A stretch of DNA of 64,000 nucleotides, taken from the NCBI GenBank assembly GCA_012839035.1, contig DUOB01000023.1:1-64000 (forward strand). The letters run 5' to 3'. Below, piece by piece: positions 51,109 through 60,968 of this stretch. Position 1 is the stretch's first letter. Every line of letters starts with the position of its first letter. This DNA is from Propionibacterium sp. GTDB lineage: Bacteria; Actinomycetota; Actinomycetes; Propionibacteriales; Propionibacteriaceae. Made by a program: the position numbers and the translations under genes. Below the pieces are notes generated by a model that had not been told where the DNA came from, searched no databases, and was given only the letters and a program-made list of their open reading frames with translations.

Positions 51109-52401
51109 TCACCAAGTCGGGCGCAGTGGAAATCCTCCGCTGTCGCCCGATTCGGTGCGTACGGCCAGCACATGATGGAGTTCGGTCTCATTGCGTTCGA
51201 ATCCGACGCGTGAACCGGCGAGATACAGCCCCCAGACCCGCGCGGTCCCCTCACCCACCTGCGCGACGCACTCATCCCAGTTCTCGACGAGATTGCGACA
51301 CCAAGCTGTCAACGTCATCGCATAGTGCGGACGCAGGTTTTCGCTGTGCATGACCTCCAGGCCGGCATCCTGAGCCGTCGCCATGATGCGACCGGATCCC
51401 GTCAGCTCCCCGTCGGGAAACACATAACGGTCGAGGAACGCCCCGATCGGATGATGCCGATTGTGCGATCGTGTAATGCAGTGGTTGAGCAGTCGCCCAC
51501 CGGGCCGAAGCCGACTGCGCAGCTGTGAGAAATAGGCCGGATAGTTGGCCACCCCAATGTGTTCGGTGAGCCCGATCGAGCTGATTGCGTCGAAGCCTGT
51601 TTCCGCCACCTCGCGATAATCCATGTGGCGCACCTCGGCCCGATCCCCCAGACCTTCCCGTTCGATCGCTGCCTGTGCCCACTCGGCCTGTTGTTTGGAG
51701 AGCGTGACGCCGAGCGCCTGCACGCCGTAATGCCGTACCGCGTGCCGCACCATCCCTCCCCACCCACAGCCGACATCCAACAACCGCTGCCCCGGTTGCA
51801 GATCGAGCTTGCGGGCGATGAGGTCGTGCTTCTCGTGCTGTGCCTCCTCCAGCGTGGCGGTGGCGGTGGGATAGATGGCGCACGTGTACGCCATCGAGGG
51901 GCCGAGCACCAGCTCATAGAAGCGGTTCGACACGTCGTAGTGATGCGAAATCGCCTCGGCATCCCGTGCGAGTGAGTGGCGAAAACCCTCCACCATGCGG
52001 CGCCACCGGGGCAGCCGTTCCTGTGGTGGCGGAGCCGGCGCTCGCAGTTGCCACAGGTCCAGGGACTTGGCGAGAGTCACGAGCTCCGCAGCGCTCGGCG
52101 TACGAAACTGCAACCGACCCTGCAGTCCGGTCAGGAGCGCGTACGGATCCCCCGGGTGCACCCCGTGCAGCACCAGGTCACCCGCGATATAGGCACGCGC
52201 CATCCCGAGATCGCCGGGTGCGGTGAGGATGTACGCCAACCCACGCCGGTTGAGCAGCTCCAGCCCCAGCTCCGAGTCCTCAGGGCCGACGGCGCTGCCG
52301 TCGTAGGCCGTGAAACGCACAGGCATGCCGTCCCTCAGCAACGAGGTCACTGCCTCGGCGATCGGGAGTGTAGGGCTCGGGGAACTGCTCGAGGGCGTCA
52401 T
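51109..52401 (-). CDS. CFA-synthase-family methyltransferase (candidate TmsB/BfaB)
   Basis: ISHHYDVSNRFYELVLGPSMAYTCAIY, LDVGCGWGGMVRHAVRHYGVQALGVTLS, SIGLTEHIGVANYPAYF. Confidence 0.93.
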   Translation of the reverse strand: MTPSSSSPSPTLPIAEAVTSLLRDGMPVRFTAYDGSAVGPEDSELGLELLNRRGLAYILTAPGDLGMARAYIAGDLVLHGVHPGDPYALLTGLQGRLQFRTPSAAELVTLAKSLDLWQLRAPAPPPQERLPRWRRMVEGFRHSLARDAEAISHHYDVSNRFYELVLGPSMAYTCAIYPTATATLEEAQHEKHDLIARKLDLQPGQRLLDVGCGWGGMVRHAVRHYGVQALGVTLSKQQAEWAQAAIEREGLGDRAEVRHMDYREVAETGFDAISSIGLTEHIGVANYPAYFSQLRSRLRPGGRLLNHCITRSHNRHHPIGAFLDRYVFPDGELTGSGRIMATAQDAGLEVMHSENLRPHYAMTLTAWCRNLVENWDECVAQVGEGTARVWGLYLAGSRVGFERNETELHHVLAVRTESGDSGGFPLRPTW

Positions 52402-53792
52402 CGTCGTCGCACCGCCTTGTCGTAGAGAGAGGTCAATCGGTTGTCCGGGTCATAGCGTTCCTTGACCGCGGCCAAGTGGGGGCCGTTGTAGAGACGATCG
52501 AAGGTTTCCTCATCGAAAAATGCCTCGGAATAGAGCGACTTGTGGCCACCAAGCTCCAGCACCTTGGCCTCGATCGCACGGTTCATCGGCGCATTCGGCG
52601 CCTCCGGCCCTACCTGGACCGTTCCCCAGAATCCCATGTTGACCCAGATCCGTCCGGGCTCCATCGGATAGAGCGGCCACCGACCGCCGGTCGAGGTCCC
52701 GCGCGCGACCACAGGGCAGAGCCAGACCGGCCGCATCCCGACCACATCGTCGAACCAGGCGAGGAATTCGCTGAGCCGCTCCACCGGGACTTCGACGTCC
52801 TGAATCACCCGTTCGCGGGCAGGTCGGCCCGCCCGCTCATCCAGCCGGTCGAGGAGACCGAAGCGACGGTCCAGCCCGACGAGCCGGTGATAGACATCCG
52901 ACCGACGCCACCGTTTGGGCCACAGCCGCCGAGCCACCGGGTGCTGCGCCCCGAACGCACGGGAACACCAGAACCAGTCGGTGTCCCACCGCCACAGATA
53001 GTCGTGCATGGTGAGCCGGTCCGTGCCGCGTTCCTGCAGGGATCGGTAATAGATCTCCTGCCCCGTGTAGTCGCTGACCGGTCCCGGTTCATCGGTCCAT
53101 GTCGCCAACGTCAGATAGATCTCGTCCGGTGAGAACGCAACACCGTCGATCGCATCGGCCTGCTTCTCGTCGTGAGTGCCCGGAGCTGCCACCGATGTCA
53201 GGGTCCGGGTCAGTTCGTCGAGGTCACCCACGCGGAGGTGTCGGAGTTGGACGTACGCCGGCACCCGCTCCAATTCGATCCTCAGGCGGGTGGCATAGCC
53301 GAGCGATCCATAGGAGTTGGGGAAGGCGTCGAACAGCTCGTCGCCCGGGCGTACGGTGACGATCTCCCCTGCGCCGGTGAGGATCTCCATCTCCAGGACC
53401 GACTCATGGGGGAATCCGTTGCGAAAGCTCGTGGACTCGATGCCGAGGCCCGTGATCGCGCCGCCCAGGGTGATCGTCCGCAGTTGTGGCACGACGAGCG
53501 GGATCAGCCCGAGCGGCAACGTCTCTGCCACGAGGGATTCATAGGTGCACATGCCCTGGACATCAGCCGTGGCGACCGGCTCACCGGGACCGGGTTGGGC
53601 CGCCGTGTCCAGCGCGATGACACCGGTGAGCCCGCTGACGTCGAGACCGGGGTGGTCGGGACGCCCGCGGGGCCGGAAGAGATTGGACGTGCGTTTCGCG
53701 AGCCTCACCCTCGTGCCAGGGGGAAGTGCTGCATAGGAGTCGCGCAGCCGGTGAACCGCTGCCCGATGCTGTTCCCATCCGCGAGGAGCCAT
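52398..53792 (-). CDS. FAD-binding oxidoreductase (candidate TmsA/BfaA)
   Basis: VATADVQGMCTYESLVAETLPLGLIPLVVPQLRTITLGGAITGLGIESTSFRNGFPHESVLEMEILTGAGE; 4-nt overlap with the methyltransferase gene. Confidence 0.92.
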   Translation of the reverse strand: MAPRGWEQHRAAVHRLRDSYAALPPGTRVRLAKRTSNLFRPRGRPDHPGLDVSGLTGVIALDTAAQPGPGEPVATADVQGMCTYESLVAETLPLGLIPLVVPQLRTITLGGAITGLGIESTSFRNGFPHESVLEMEILTGAGEIVTVRPGDELFDAFPNSYGSLGYATRLRIELERVPAYVQLRHLRVGDLDELTRTLTSVAAPGTHDEKQADAIDGVAFSPDEIYLTLATWTDEPGPVSDYTGQEIYYRSLQERGTDRLTMHDYLWRWDTDWFWCSRAFGAQHPVARRLWPKRWRRSDVYHRLVGLDRRFGLLDRLDERAGRPARERVIQDVEVPVERLSEFLAWFDDVVGMRPVWLCPVVARGTSTGGRWPLYPMEPGRIWVNMGFWGTVQVGPEAPNAPMNRAIEAKVLELGGHKSLYSEAFFDEETFDRLYNGPHLAAVKERYDPDNRLTSLYDKAVRRR

Positions 53793-53921
53793 GGCTTCAC
53801 CGTAACCGGAGACGGACGGTCAGGAGGGCTCCTACGGCGGTGGGTTGCCTGGTCGCTGACTTCAACCCGCTGGGCAACGCCGCCGCATGAAAAGGTCTCT
53901 CCCCCCACCTAGACTCACCGC

Positions 53922-54713
53922 ATGCCTCAATCGCCAGCGCGAACGACGGCCGATGTGACGCCATTGCCGCCGGTCCTAGTCGAACCCACCGCTATCGCCC
54001 CCGAAATGCTCGTTTCCATCAAGCGCATGAGGGACGAGGCGGAGCGCATGCTGATGGAACATCAGTTCGCGGTGGAGGAGGTTCTCACCAAGGTGAACAT
54101 CCTGCGCGAGGAATTTTTGCACCTGCACCACTACAACCCGATCGAGCACGTCGGGTCGCGAGTGAAGACGATGTCGAGCATTCTCGACAAGGCCGTGCGC
54201 AGGGGTTGCGACCCCACCATCGAGTCGATTCGCGAAAAGATCTTCGACATTGCGGGCGTACGGATCACGTGCAGCTTCATCGCGGACACCTATCAAATCC
54301 TCGATGCGCTGGCGTCCCAGAGTGATGTTCGTGTGCTGGAGATCAAGGACTACATCAAGAACCCGAAGCCGAGTGGCTACAAGTCACTGCACGCGATCAT
54401 CGAGATCCCGGTGTTCCTCACCACAGGCCCCGTTCCGATCAACGTCGAGGTGCAGATCCGGACGATCGCGATGGATTTCTGGGCGAGTCTGGAACACAAG
54501 ATCTTCTACAAATACCGGGGCGAAGTCCCTCCTCACCTGGTCGACGAACTCCAGGATGCTGCGGAGACGGCCGCGCAGTTGGATGCCCGCATGGAGCGGC
54601 TCCACGCCGAGGTGCAGAGCAGTTGCCGACGTGACGGCGCCTCCCCAGAGGGGGATCCCATGCCCGTGCAGCAAATCCTCGACTTCTTCCGCGGCTCCGC
54701 CCGCACGTCCTGA
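53922..54713 (+). CDS. GTP pyrophosphokinase family protein / small alarmone synthetase
   Basis: IREKIFDIAGVRITCSFIADTYQILDAL, YIKNPKPSGYKSLHAIIEIPV, EVQIRTIAMDFWASLEHKIFYKY. Confidence 0.95.
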   Translation: MPQSPARTTADVTPLPPVLVEPTAIAPEMLVSIKRMRDEAERMLMEHQFAVEEVLTKVNILREEFLHLHHYNPIEHVGSRVKTMSSILDKAVRRGCDPTIESIREKIFDIAGVRITCSFIADTYQILDALASQSDVRVLEIKDYIKNPKPSGYKSLHAIIEIPVFLTTGPVPINVEVQIRTIAMDFWASLEHKIFYKYRGEVPPHLVDELQDAAETAAQLDARMERLHAEVQSSCRRDGASPEGDPMPVQQILDFFRGSARTS

Positions 54714-54773
54714 ACGGACGATCCGGGTGCAGGCAAGTCGCTGAACCCGGCTATTCCTGAGACACTCAGCCGC

Positions 54774-55280
54774 ATGCACATCATGACCGTCTGTCTCGGC
54801 AACATCTGCCGCTCCCCCGCTGCGGAGTCTGTCCTGGTGCACAAACTCGCCGAAGCCGGGCTCGATCACGTCACTGTGAGTTCCGCCGGGACCGCCGGCT
54901 ACCACATCGGTGAGCCAGCCTTCGATCTGACGGTGGTCGAGGGTGAGCACCGCGGCTATGTCTTCACCACCGTCGCCCAACAGTTCGTCGCGGACCATTT
55001 CGCAGAAGCCGATCTCATCCTGGCCATGGACGACTCGAATGTGGCTGACATTCTCTCAATGGCGAAAAGGCCCGAGGACCGGGCCAAGGTTGTGCGCATG
55101 GGCGCCTTCGCCAAGGACACCAAGGACGGCGTTCTCGACGTCCCTGATCCCTGGGGCTATCCGCGCGACGCCTTTGTGGCGATGTATGACCAATTGGAGG
55201 AGGCCATCGACGGACTCGTCCAAGCGATCCACGACGGAACGGTCGACGACATTGTCGCTGCGCACGGAGAAGGTCGCTGA
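54774..55280 (+). CDS. Low-molecular-weight protein-tyrosine-phosphatase
   Basis: VCLGNICRSPAAESVLVHKL, DVPDPWGYPRDAFVAMYDQLEEAIDGLV. Confidence 0.95.
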   Translation: MHIMTVCLGNICRSPAAESVLVHKLAEAGLDHVTVSSAGTAGYHIGEPAFDLTVVEGEHRGYVFTTVAQQFVADHFAEADLILAMDDSNVADILSMAKRPEDRAKVVRMGAFAKDTKDGVLDVPDPWGYPRDAFVAMYDQLEEAIDGLVQAIHDGTVDDIVAAHGEGR

Positions 55281-55295
55281 GTCAGGCCTTCCCAC

Positions 55296-56576
55296 TCAGC
55301 ACGGTGTTTCGACGCTGTATTTCGATCCACCGTCGAGGAAGATCGAGGAGACGTATCCACCCGACTCCAACCTGCTCCAGACGTCCGATGACGTGCCGAG
55401 TGCGGAAGAGCTGACGCGCTCCCCGCGCACCTGACACACCACGAGCACTGTGGCCCCCTCCGGAGCCTTGCCCATCTCAGCTCCACTCGTGTGCGGCAGA
55501 GATCGCACGGTGAGATAGCAGTCGGTCCGATGGGTGTCCGTGCCGCACGTGTTCGCGACGCGCATGGCCTTGGCCGTCGGGCGAGTCGTCGTCGGTGGCG
55601 GCACGGTAGTCGGGGCCTGGGTGCGGGTCGGTGGTCCTGTGGTGGCCGCACGTTGTGTGGTCGGTTGCGTCGTCCTCGTATCGGTCGGATATGAGGACGG
55701 GTTGTACGCCGAATAGCTCCGGGAGGCGTTCCACCCGACGATGGTGATCCCCCCGGCGGTGAGGAGGAGTACACCGGCCAGGCTCCCTGCCACAGCGCCG
55801 ACGGGGGTCGCACGTCGCGTGGCCGGCGCGGGGGGCCCGGGCATCACCGGGGCCCGTTCCTCCTGTGCGCTGCTGATGATGTGGATGATGCTGCCCCAGA
55901 GCACGAGCGCGATGCCGGTGGTGATGAGTGCGACGAGGGCAACCACCCCGAAGACCCCGAGATGGAATCGGCCGAGGACGATCAATTGGGCGGTGAGCGT
56001 TCCGCTCAGGGCACCGATCACATAGGTCGCCCACCACCCGGCGAGCAGGCCTCCCATCGGTTTGCGCACTGTCGCCCGAGCAACGTCACGCACCATCACC
56101 ACGGGGAACCAATAGGACACGATCGGCACGATCCAACCGAAGACGGCCCAGGGCGGGGTCAGTGCGTGGGGGGCATTCGGCGCGAAGAGCATTGCGTTCT
56201 GGCGGGCACGCCACAGCCATGCCATGGCCAGGCAGCCGGAGGCAGCCCAAGCGGCCCCCACAAGAACGACAAGGATCATCGCGAGCCACCCCGGGAGGTC
56301 CAAGAACGGCGAGAGCCCCAAGAACAGAAAGAGCGTCTCGGGGAGCAGCGCTGCGAACAGCCCGACCGTGCTCAAGGTGGCGAAAACGATCGCTGCAGTC
56401 CCAAGTCCACGTATTGGTTTGAAACTCGGTCGGGACACCGGCGGCCCATAAGGGCCTATCGGCGGATATCCGGGACCGCCCATGCCGGGATTCCCAGGCT
56501 GCCCTGGATAGCTCGGCGGGACACCCGGTGAGCGAGTGGGCAGCTGGGGCCCCGGCTGGCCGAACCCGTTGGACAT
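55296..56576 (-). CDS. DUF4328-type membrane protein with Thr/Pro linker and SH3-like C-terminus
   Basis: Start at 56576; LWRARQNAMLFAPNAPHALTPPWAVFGWIVPIVSYWFPVVMVRDVARAT; C-terminal LTVRSLPHTSGAEMGKAPEGATVLVVCQ. Confidence 0.85.
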   Translation of the reverse strand: MSNGFGQPGPQLPTRSPGVPPSYPGQPGNPGMGGPGYPPIGPYGPPVSRPSFKPIRGLGTAAIVFATLSTVGLFAALLPETLFLFLGLSPFLDLPGWLAMILVVLVGAAWAASGCLAMAWLWRARQNAMLFAPNAPHALTPPWAVFGWIVPIVSYWFPVVMVRDVARATVRKPMGGLLAGWWATYVIGALSGTLTAQLIVLGRFHLGVFGVVALVALITTGIALVLWGSIIHIISSAQEERAPVMPGPPAPATRRATPVGAVAGSLAGVLLLTAGGITIVGWNASRSYSAYNPSSYPTDTRTTQPTTQRAATTGPPTRTQAPTTVPPPTTTRPTAKAMRVANTCGTDTHRTDCYLTVRSLPHTSGAEMGKAPEGATVLVVCQVRGERVSSSALGTSSDVWSRLESGGYVSSIFLDGGSKYSVETPC

Positions 56577-56758
56577 GGTGTTCCCCTCACCGCTCCCGCG
56601 CACCAGCACCGCACCCGAGTCAGAACTGCTGGAAAGGACTGCAGTGCAACGGGAATCCACATCCCGCACGGCCCATTGTCACCATATCGTCCCACTGCAG
56701 AGGGCACGTCTCATGCGCATGGACTCAGTGTTCAAGACGGCTTCCCAGGATCGGGTCG

Positions 56759-59080
56759 TCAGCGTTGGGTGGTGAGCACCGGTTGGTGACGACGTCCGCC
56801 CACCGCCAGCGCACCCTGCAGATCCGTGCGCAGCACCTGTTGCCCGGACTGCTCCAACAGCCGCAAGGTTCTTGATGCCGGGTGCCCATAGTCGTTGTCC
56901 TCCCCAACACTCACCAGCGCAATTCCCGGCCCGACTGCCCGCAGGAAGGCTTCATCCTGGCGACCGGACCCGTGGTGCGGAACGGTGACGATGTCCGCCC
57001 GCAGTTCGGCGCCCGCGCGGAGCAAGGCTCGCTGCCCCGTGGGCTCGACGTCACCGGTGAGCAGGACGCGAAGACCACCCACCTCTGCCATCGCCACGAC
57101 ACCGGCATCGTTCTCCGCCGAGGACTCCCCGTCGGACGTTGCCACCACCTGTGGCACCGATACCGGCCCGAGTGTGCGCCATCGCACGTCTCCTATGCGC
57201 AACTGCTGTCCCGGCCACGCTGCCGCCAGTGGCACGCCCAGGCTGGCGGTCTCTGCGCGTACTCTCTCCGCGGCCCCTGCGGGCGAAGCCAACGGAGATA
57301 CAAGAACCATCCCGACGGGACGTCGCCCCAGGATCGCGGAACGCCCCTCGAAGTGATCGCTGTGATAGTGGGACAGCACCAGCAGGGGCACCGAGTGGAT
57401 CCCGAGCTGGTCCAGGCATCGCTCCATGAGCCTCGGGTCCGGGCCGGTGTCCACCACGACTGCGGCTCGCTCGCCTGCGCGAAGGACCGTCGCACTGCCC
57501 TGGCCGACATCACAGGCCACGACAAGCCAGGCATCCGGCGGCCAACCGGGCACGATCTGAGGTTGAGCAACAAGGGCGATCATCACCGCACTCGCCCCGA
57601 GAGAGGACCAGCGCGACGCCAACAGCCACCCGCAGAGGAGGAAGCCTGCCACGCAGCCCACCCCGATCACGACGAGCCCGGCTGCACTGGTCGGCCAGGT
57701 CCAAGCCGCTCCGGGCAGCCCGGCCCCGGCTCCGGCGACCCAGATGATCCCCTGCGCACACCAGCCAGCCAACCACCCCGTGAACTCCGCTGCCGGCAGC
57801 CAAACGACCGACAACCCTGCGGTAGCAAACCCGAGCACCGTGGCCGGTCCGACAAAAGGCCCCGCGAGAGCGTTGGTCACCAACCCGACCACCGAGACCT
57901 CACCGGAGATGGCTGTCACCACCGGCTGGGTCGCCAGTTGCGCGGCCAGTGGGACAGTCACCGCCTCTGCGATCGGCCGCGGCAACCACGTCATCCGATC
58001 TCGCCACAGGGCCGACCAACCGATGATCCCCGCGGACGCCAGCACCGACAACGCGAAGCCGACCGACCGCCCCAGCCATGGATCGATCAGCACCAGCGCG
58101 ATAACCGCTGTGCACAGATGCCGCGCTCCCTTGCCCGGCTGCGCGTGGCCACCCAATGCTGCCAGGGCCACGAGCCCCATCGCGGACGCTCGCAGGACGC
58201 TCGGTTCGGTCCGGCACAAAGCGATGAAAATCACCACCCCAGCGACACCCACCACGTGCAGCCATCTCCCACGCACTCCGAGCCACCGGGCAACGGTCAA
58301 CAGAAAGGCCAACATGAGGGAGAGATTCGCCCCGGAAACCGCGGTGAGATGGGTGAGCCCCGTGGTCCGGAAATCATCAGTCAGCTCGGCTGTCTGGAGC
58401 GAGACGTCACCGACGACGAGGGCCGGCACGAGTGCTCGCCGATCAATGGGCAGGTCCTCGACAGCCGCCCGCAGTCCCGCCCGCACGCCCTCAACCGCGG
58501 TGGCAGCCCGCCCCGGCGGTCGAACGATCTGCGGAGGCGAACGAAGGGAGGCGAATGCGACGGATGGCCCGGAGTCGGTCGGCGCCAGTCTCACCGAAGC
58601 CTGCGCAGTGGTGCCGGCCACCAGCGTGGCGAGTTCCGCACCGTTGTCCCAGCCACTCGTCAGGTGGGCTTGCTGGCGCCCTGTGAAGGCTTCTCCCCGA
58701 CCTTCCACCCGCACGACGTCGACGACGGCGGTGACCGTTCGCCCACCGAAGCGGGAATGCTCCCGAACACGCGGATCTCCCTTGAGCACGAATTCGATTT
58801 CGACGACCGCGCGCTCACCGGCCAGGTGCGCCAACGGGGACGTCGCGTAGTGCTGGAACCGAATGGCCGAAAGGCCCCCCACCACGATCAGGACCAACGC
58901 CACGCCGCCCACCAGCGCGGAGCGCCGCACCCCTGCCAACAGCACACACAGCGCACCCGCAGCGAACAGACCGATGAGCACTCGGCGCTGCCCGCCCATC
59001 CCGATCCAAGCTGCCGCCCAGGCCGCCATGCCCAGCGGGACCAGTCGAAGGTCTCGTCGCACCCCCGAGGAGTCCTGCAC
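56759..59080 (-). CDS. comEC: ComEC/Rec2 family DNA uptake channel protein
   Basis: TGLTHLTAVSGANLSLML, C-terminal metallo-beta-lactamase-like domain LVLSHYHSDHFEG ... VPHHGSGRQDEAFLRAVGPGIALVSVG. Confidence 0.95.
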   Translation of the reverse strand: MQDSSGVRRDLRLVPLGMAAWAAAWIGMGGQRRVLIGLFAAGALCVLLAGVRRSALVGGVALVLIVVGGLSAIRFQHYATSPLAHLAGERAVVEIEFVLKGDPRVREHSRFGGRTVTAVVDVVRVEGRGEAFTGRQQAHLTSGWDNGAELATLVAGTTAQASVRLAPTDSGPSVAFASLRSPPQIVRPPGRAATAVEGVRAGLRAAVEDLPIDRRALVPALVVGDVSLQTAELTDDFRTTGLTHLTAVSGANLSLMLAFLLTVARWLGVRGRWLHVVGVAGVVIFIALCRTEPSVLRASAMGLVALAALGGHAQPGKGARHLCTAVIALVLIDPWLGRSVGFALSVLASAGIIGWSALWRDRMTWLPRPIAEAVTVPLAAQLATQPVVTAISGEVSVVGLVTNALAGPFVGPATVLGFATAGLSVVWLPAAEFTGWLAGWCAQGIIWVAGAGAGLPGAAWTWPTSAAGLVVIGVGCVAGFLLCGWLLASRWSSLGASAVMIALVAQPQIVPGWPPDAWLVVACDVGQGSATVLRAGERAAVVVDTGPDPRLMERCLDQLGIHSVPLLVLSHYHSDHFEGRSAILGRRPVGMVLVSPLASPAGAAERVRAETASLGVPLAAAWPGQQLRIGDVRWRTLGPVSVPQVVATSDGESSAENDAGVVAMAEVGGLRVLLTGDVEPTGQRALLRAGAELRADIVTVPHHGSGRQDEAFLRAVGPGIALVSVGEDNDYGHPASRTLRLLEQSGQQVLRTDLQGALAVGGRRHQPVLTTQR

Positions 59081-59081
59081 C

Positions 59082-60032
59082 TCACACCGTCACGTGCGGA
59101 GCGATTTCCGCGAACGTCTTGGGCCCAATCCCCGGCACCTCCTGCAGTTCCTCGATGCGAGTGAACCGGTGCTCCGTGCGCCACGCCACGATCTTCTCGG
59201 CGGTGACGGGCCCCACCCCCGGCAACGCATCCAACTGGGCCGCCGTCGCCGTATTGAGATTGACCTTGCCGCTGGTGCCACCCGACGGGCCCTCCGCAGC
59301 CCCGCCAGCCGACACATCCGCGCCTCGCACTGCGCTGACGCCCCGTTGTCCCCCGATGACCACCTGCTGACCGTCGAACAACTCCTGAGCCAGATTGAGC
59401 TCACCCGGCCTCGCGTCATCAGTCAGACCGCCGGCAGCCTCGATGGCATCCGCCACCCGAGCACCCACTTGCAGCGAGTGCACACCAGGCGCTCGCACCT
59501 CACCGACCACGTGGATGCGGATCGGAGCAGTCGTCGGGCTGGGCGCGGGCTCCGGTGGTCCACCAATGTGTGCCTCGGTGATCACCGGTGCCGACACAGG
59601 CGCAGGAGGGTCCACCGGCACCGCGCGAGCTCGGGTCAACGCAAACACCGCAATGAGCACCCCCACCGCCAGAACCACGCCGATGACCAGGACATGCTGG
59701 CGAGTGAATGGGCTGGACAGCATCCTCCGGCCAAGACGTGTCTCGCCCCGAGCAGGGGACCCTTGGTCCGCGGCATCCTCATGGGATTCCGCCACGAGCG
59801 GATGCTCCGTGGCCGGATCCGCGGCGTCCCCGGTCCGCCTCGGCGGGGCAACGCCCGTGTCGTTCGCTTCCTGGTCGGCTCCGAGGACGAGACCGCCCAG
59901 CATCGGACGCGGGCGGAGGATCGTGCGCAGCGCAGCCTCCGACACAGCTGACTCTCGAGCGGAGTCCGTGACGATGCGGTCCAACCGCTCGCGCACATAG
60001 TCGGTCAGAACGTCATCGTGTCGTCGCCTCAT
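59082..60032 (-). CDS. comEA: ComEA family helix-hairpin-helix DNA-binding protein
   Basis: SLBB VVGEVRAPGVHSLQVGARVADAIEAAGGLTDDA and HhH VNLNTATAAQLDALPGVGPVTAEKIVAWR. Confidence 0.96.
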   Translation of the reverse strand: MRRRHDDVLTDYVRERLDRIVTDSARESAVSEAALRTILRPRPMLGGLVLGADQEANDTGVAPPRRTGDAADPATEHPLVAESHEDAADQGSPARGETRLGRRMLSSPFTRQHVLVIGVVLAVGVLIAVFALTRARAVPVDPPAPVSAPVITEAHIGGPPEPAPSPTTAPIRIHVVGEVRAPGVHSLQVGARVADAIEAAGGLTDDARPGELNLAQELFDGQQVVIGGQRGVSAVRGADVSAGGAAEGPSGGTSGKVNLNTATAAQLDALPGVGPVTAEKIVAWRTEHRFTRIEELQEVPGIGPKTFAEIAPHVTV

Positions 60033-60166
60033 GACCCATGTATGCGTGGTCCGGAGCCCAGCGGGTCAGGATGGCGATCCTCTTGTGGACACGTGACAAA
60101 CGACCGCATGTGCTGTGGACAACCTCGCAGGAGTCAAGTCCTCGCCCGAGTCAGTCTTCGTCCGAG

Positions 60167-60835
60167 TCAGTCCTCGTCCGGCTCGTCGGTCTCGACCGCC
60201 GACTCCTCCGTCTCTTCCGACTGCGGCTCGGGCAGGTGCAGGCGGCAGCCACCATGGACGAAAGGCTCCAGCTCGACATCCTGATGACTGATCGCCCGCA
60301 GGAAGCCCTGGTGCATCGTGCACACGGCATCCGGATTGTTGTGTGCCGCTGCGAGCACAGGGCAGGTTTCCAGCAAAAGCGTTCGAGGGCTTTCCTGCAC
60401 AGGCTCGAAACCCATGCGCTGCAGGAGATCGATCAGCGACTCGTCGGAGTCCATGCCCTCCGCCCACCGCTGGCCCACTTCGAGCGAGTCCGCCTGCAAA
60501 TCCTTGGACGTTGCTTTGAGCTGCTGGACCAGCGCATCGACCAGTGCAGCATATTCCCGAGTGCTGCGCAGCGGAGAACTCTCCGTCCGCACCTGATAGG
60601 CGATCGCCGGACGACCGCGGCCCTCCGGGGGCAACCGGTCCCGCGTCACGAAGCCCAGATCGACGAGAGCCTCCAAGTGCTCCCGGATTGTGTTCGGATG
60701 CTGACCGCTGCTGTGCGACACGGACTGCACCGTGACGGCTTCGCCCGACTCGACGAGGTAAGCCAAGACCGCCGCGCGTGCTGCGGACAGTCTCAGGGAC
60801 GGTTCAGCCACCGGCCGCGGTCCCAAAGTTGCCAC
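60167..60835 (-). CDS. HTH transcriptional regulator with C-terminal Cys/His cluster (SufR/DeoR-like)
   Basis: LSAARAAVLAYLVESGEAVTVQSVSHSSGQHPNTIREHLEALVDLGFV; ETCPVLAAAHNNPDAVCTMHQGFL...PFVHGGCRLHLP. Confidence 0.85.
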   Translation of the reverse strand: MATLGPRPVAEPSLRLSAARAAVLAYLVESGEAVTVQSVSHSSGQHPNTIREHLEALVDLGFVTRDRLPPEGRGRPAIAYQVRTESSPLRSTREYAALVDALVQQLKATSKDLQADSLEVGQRWAEGMDSDESLIDLLQRMGFEPVQESPRTLLLETCPVLAAAHNNPDAVCTMHQGFLRAISHQDVELEPFVHGGCRLHLPEPQSEETEESAVETDEPDED

Positions 60836-60968
60836 GAATCAGATCATAACGCGAGGTGACAATAAACACACTCATACCAGCACAAACGACTGCACCCTGC
60901 GCCCCTGGGAAACGTAATTGGCCCCTAGACCGGTATACGTCAGCGCTTGAATGCGCTTGGCTCGGGGC

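Noticed and set aside
56882-59164. 760-aa plus-strand ORF
   Set aside because: Antisense to comEC
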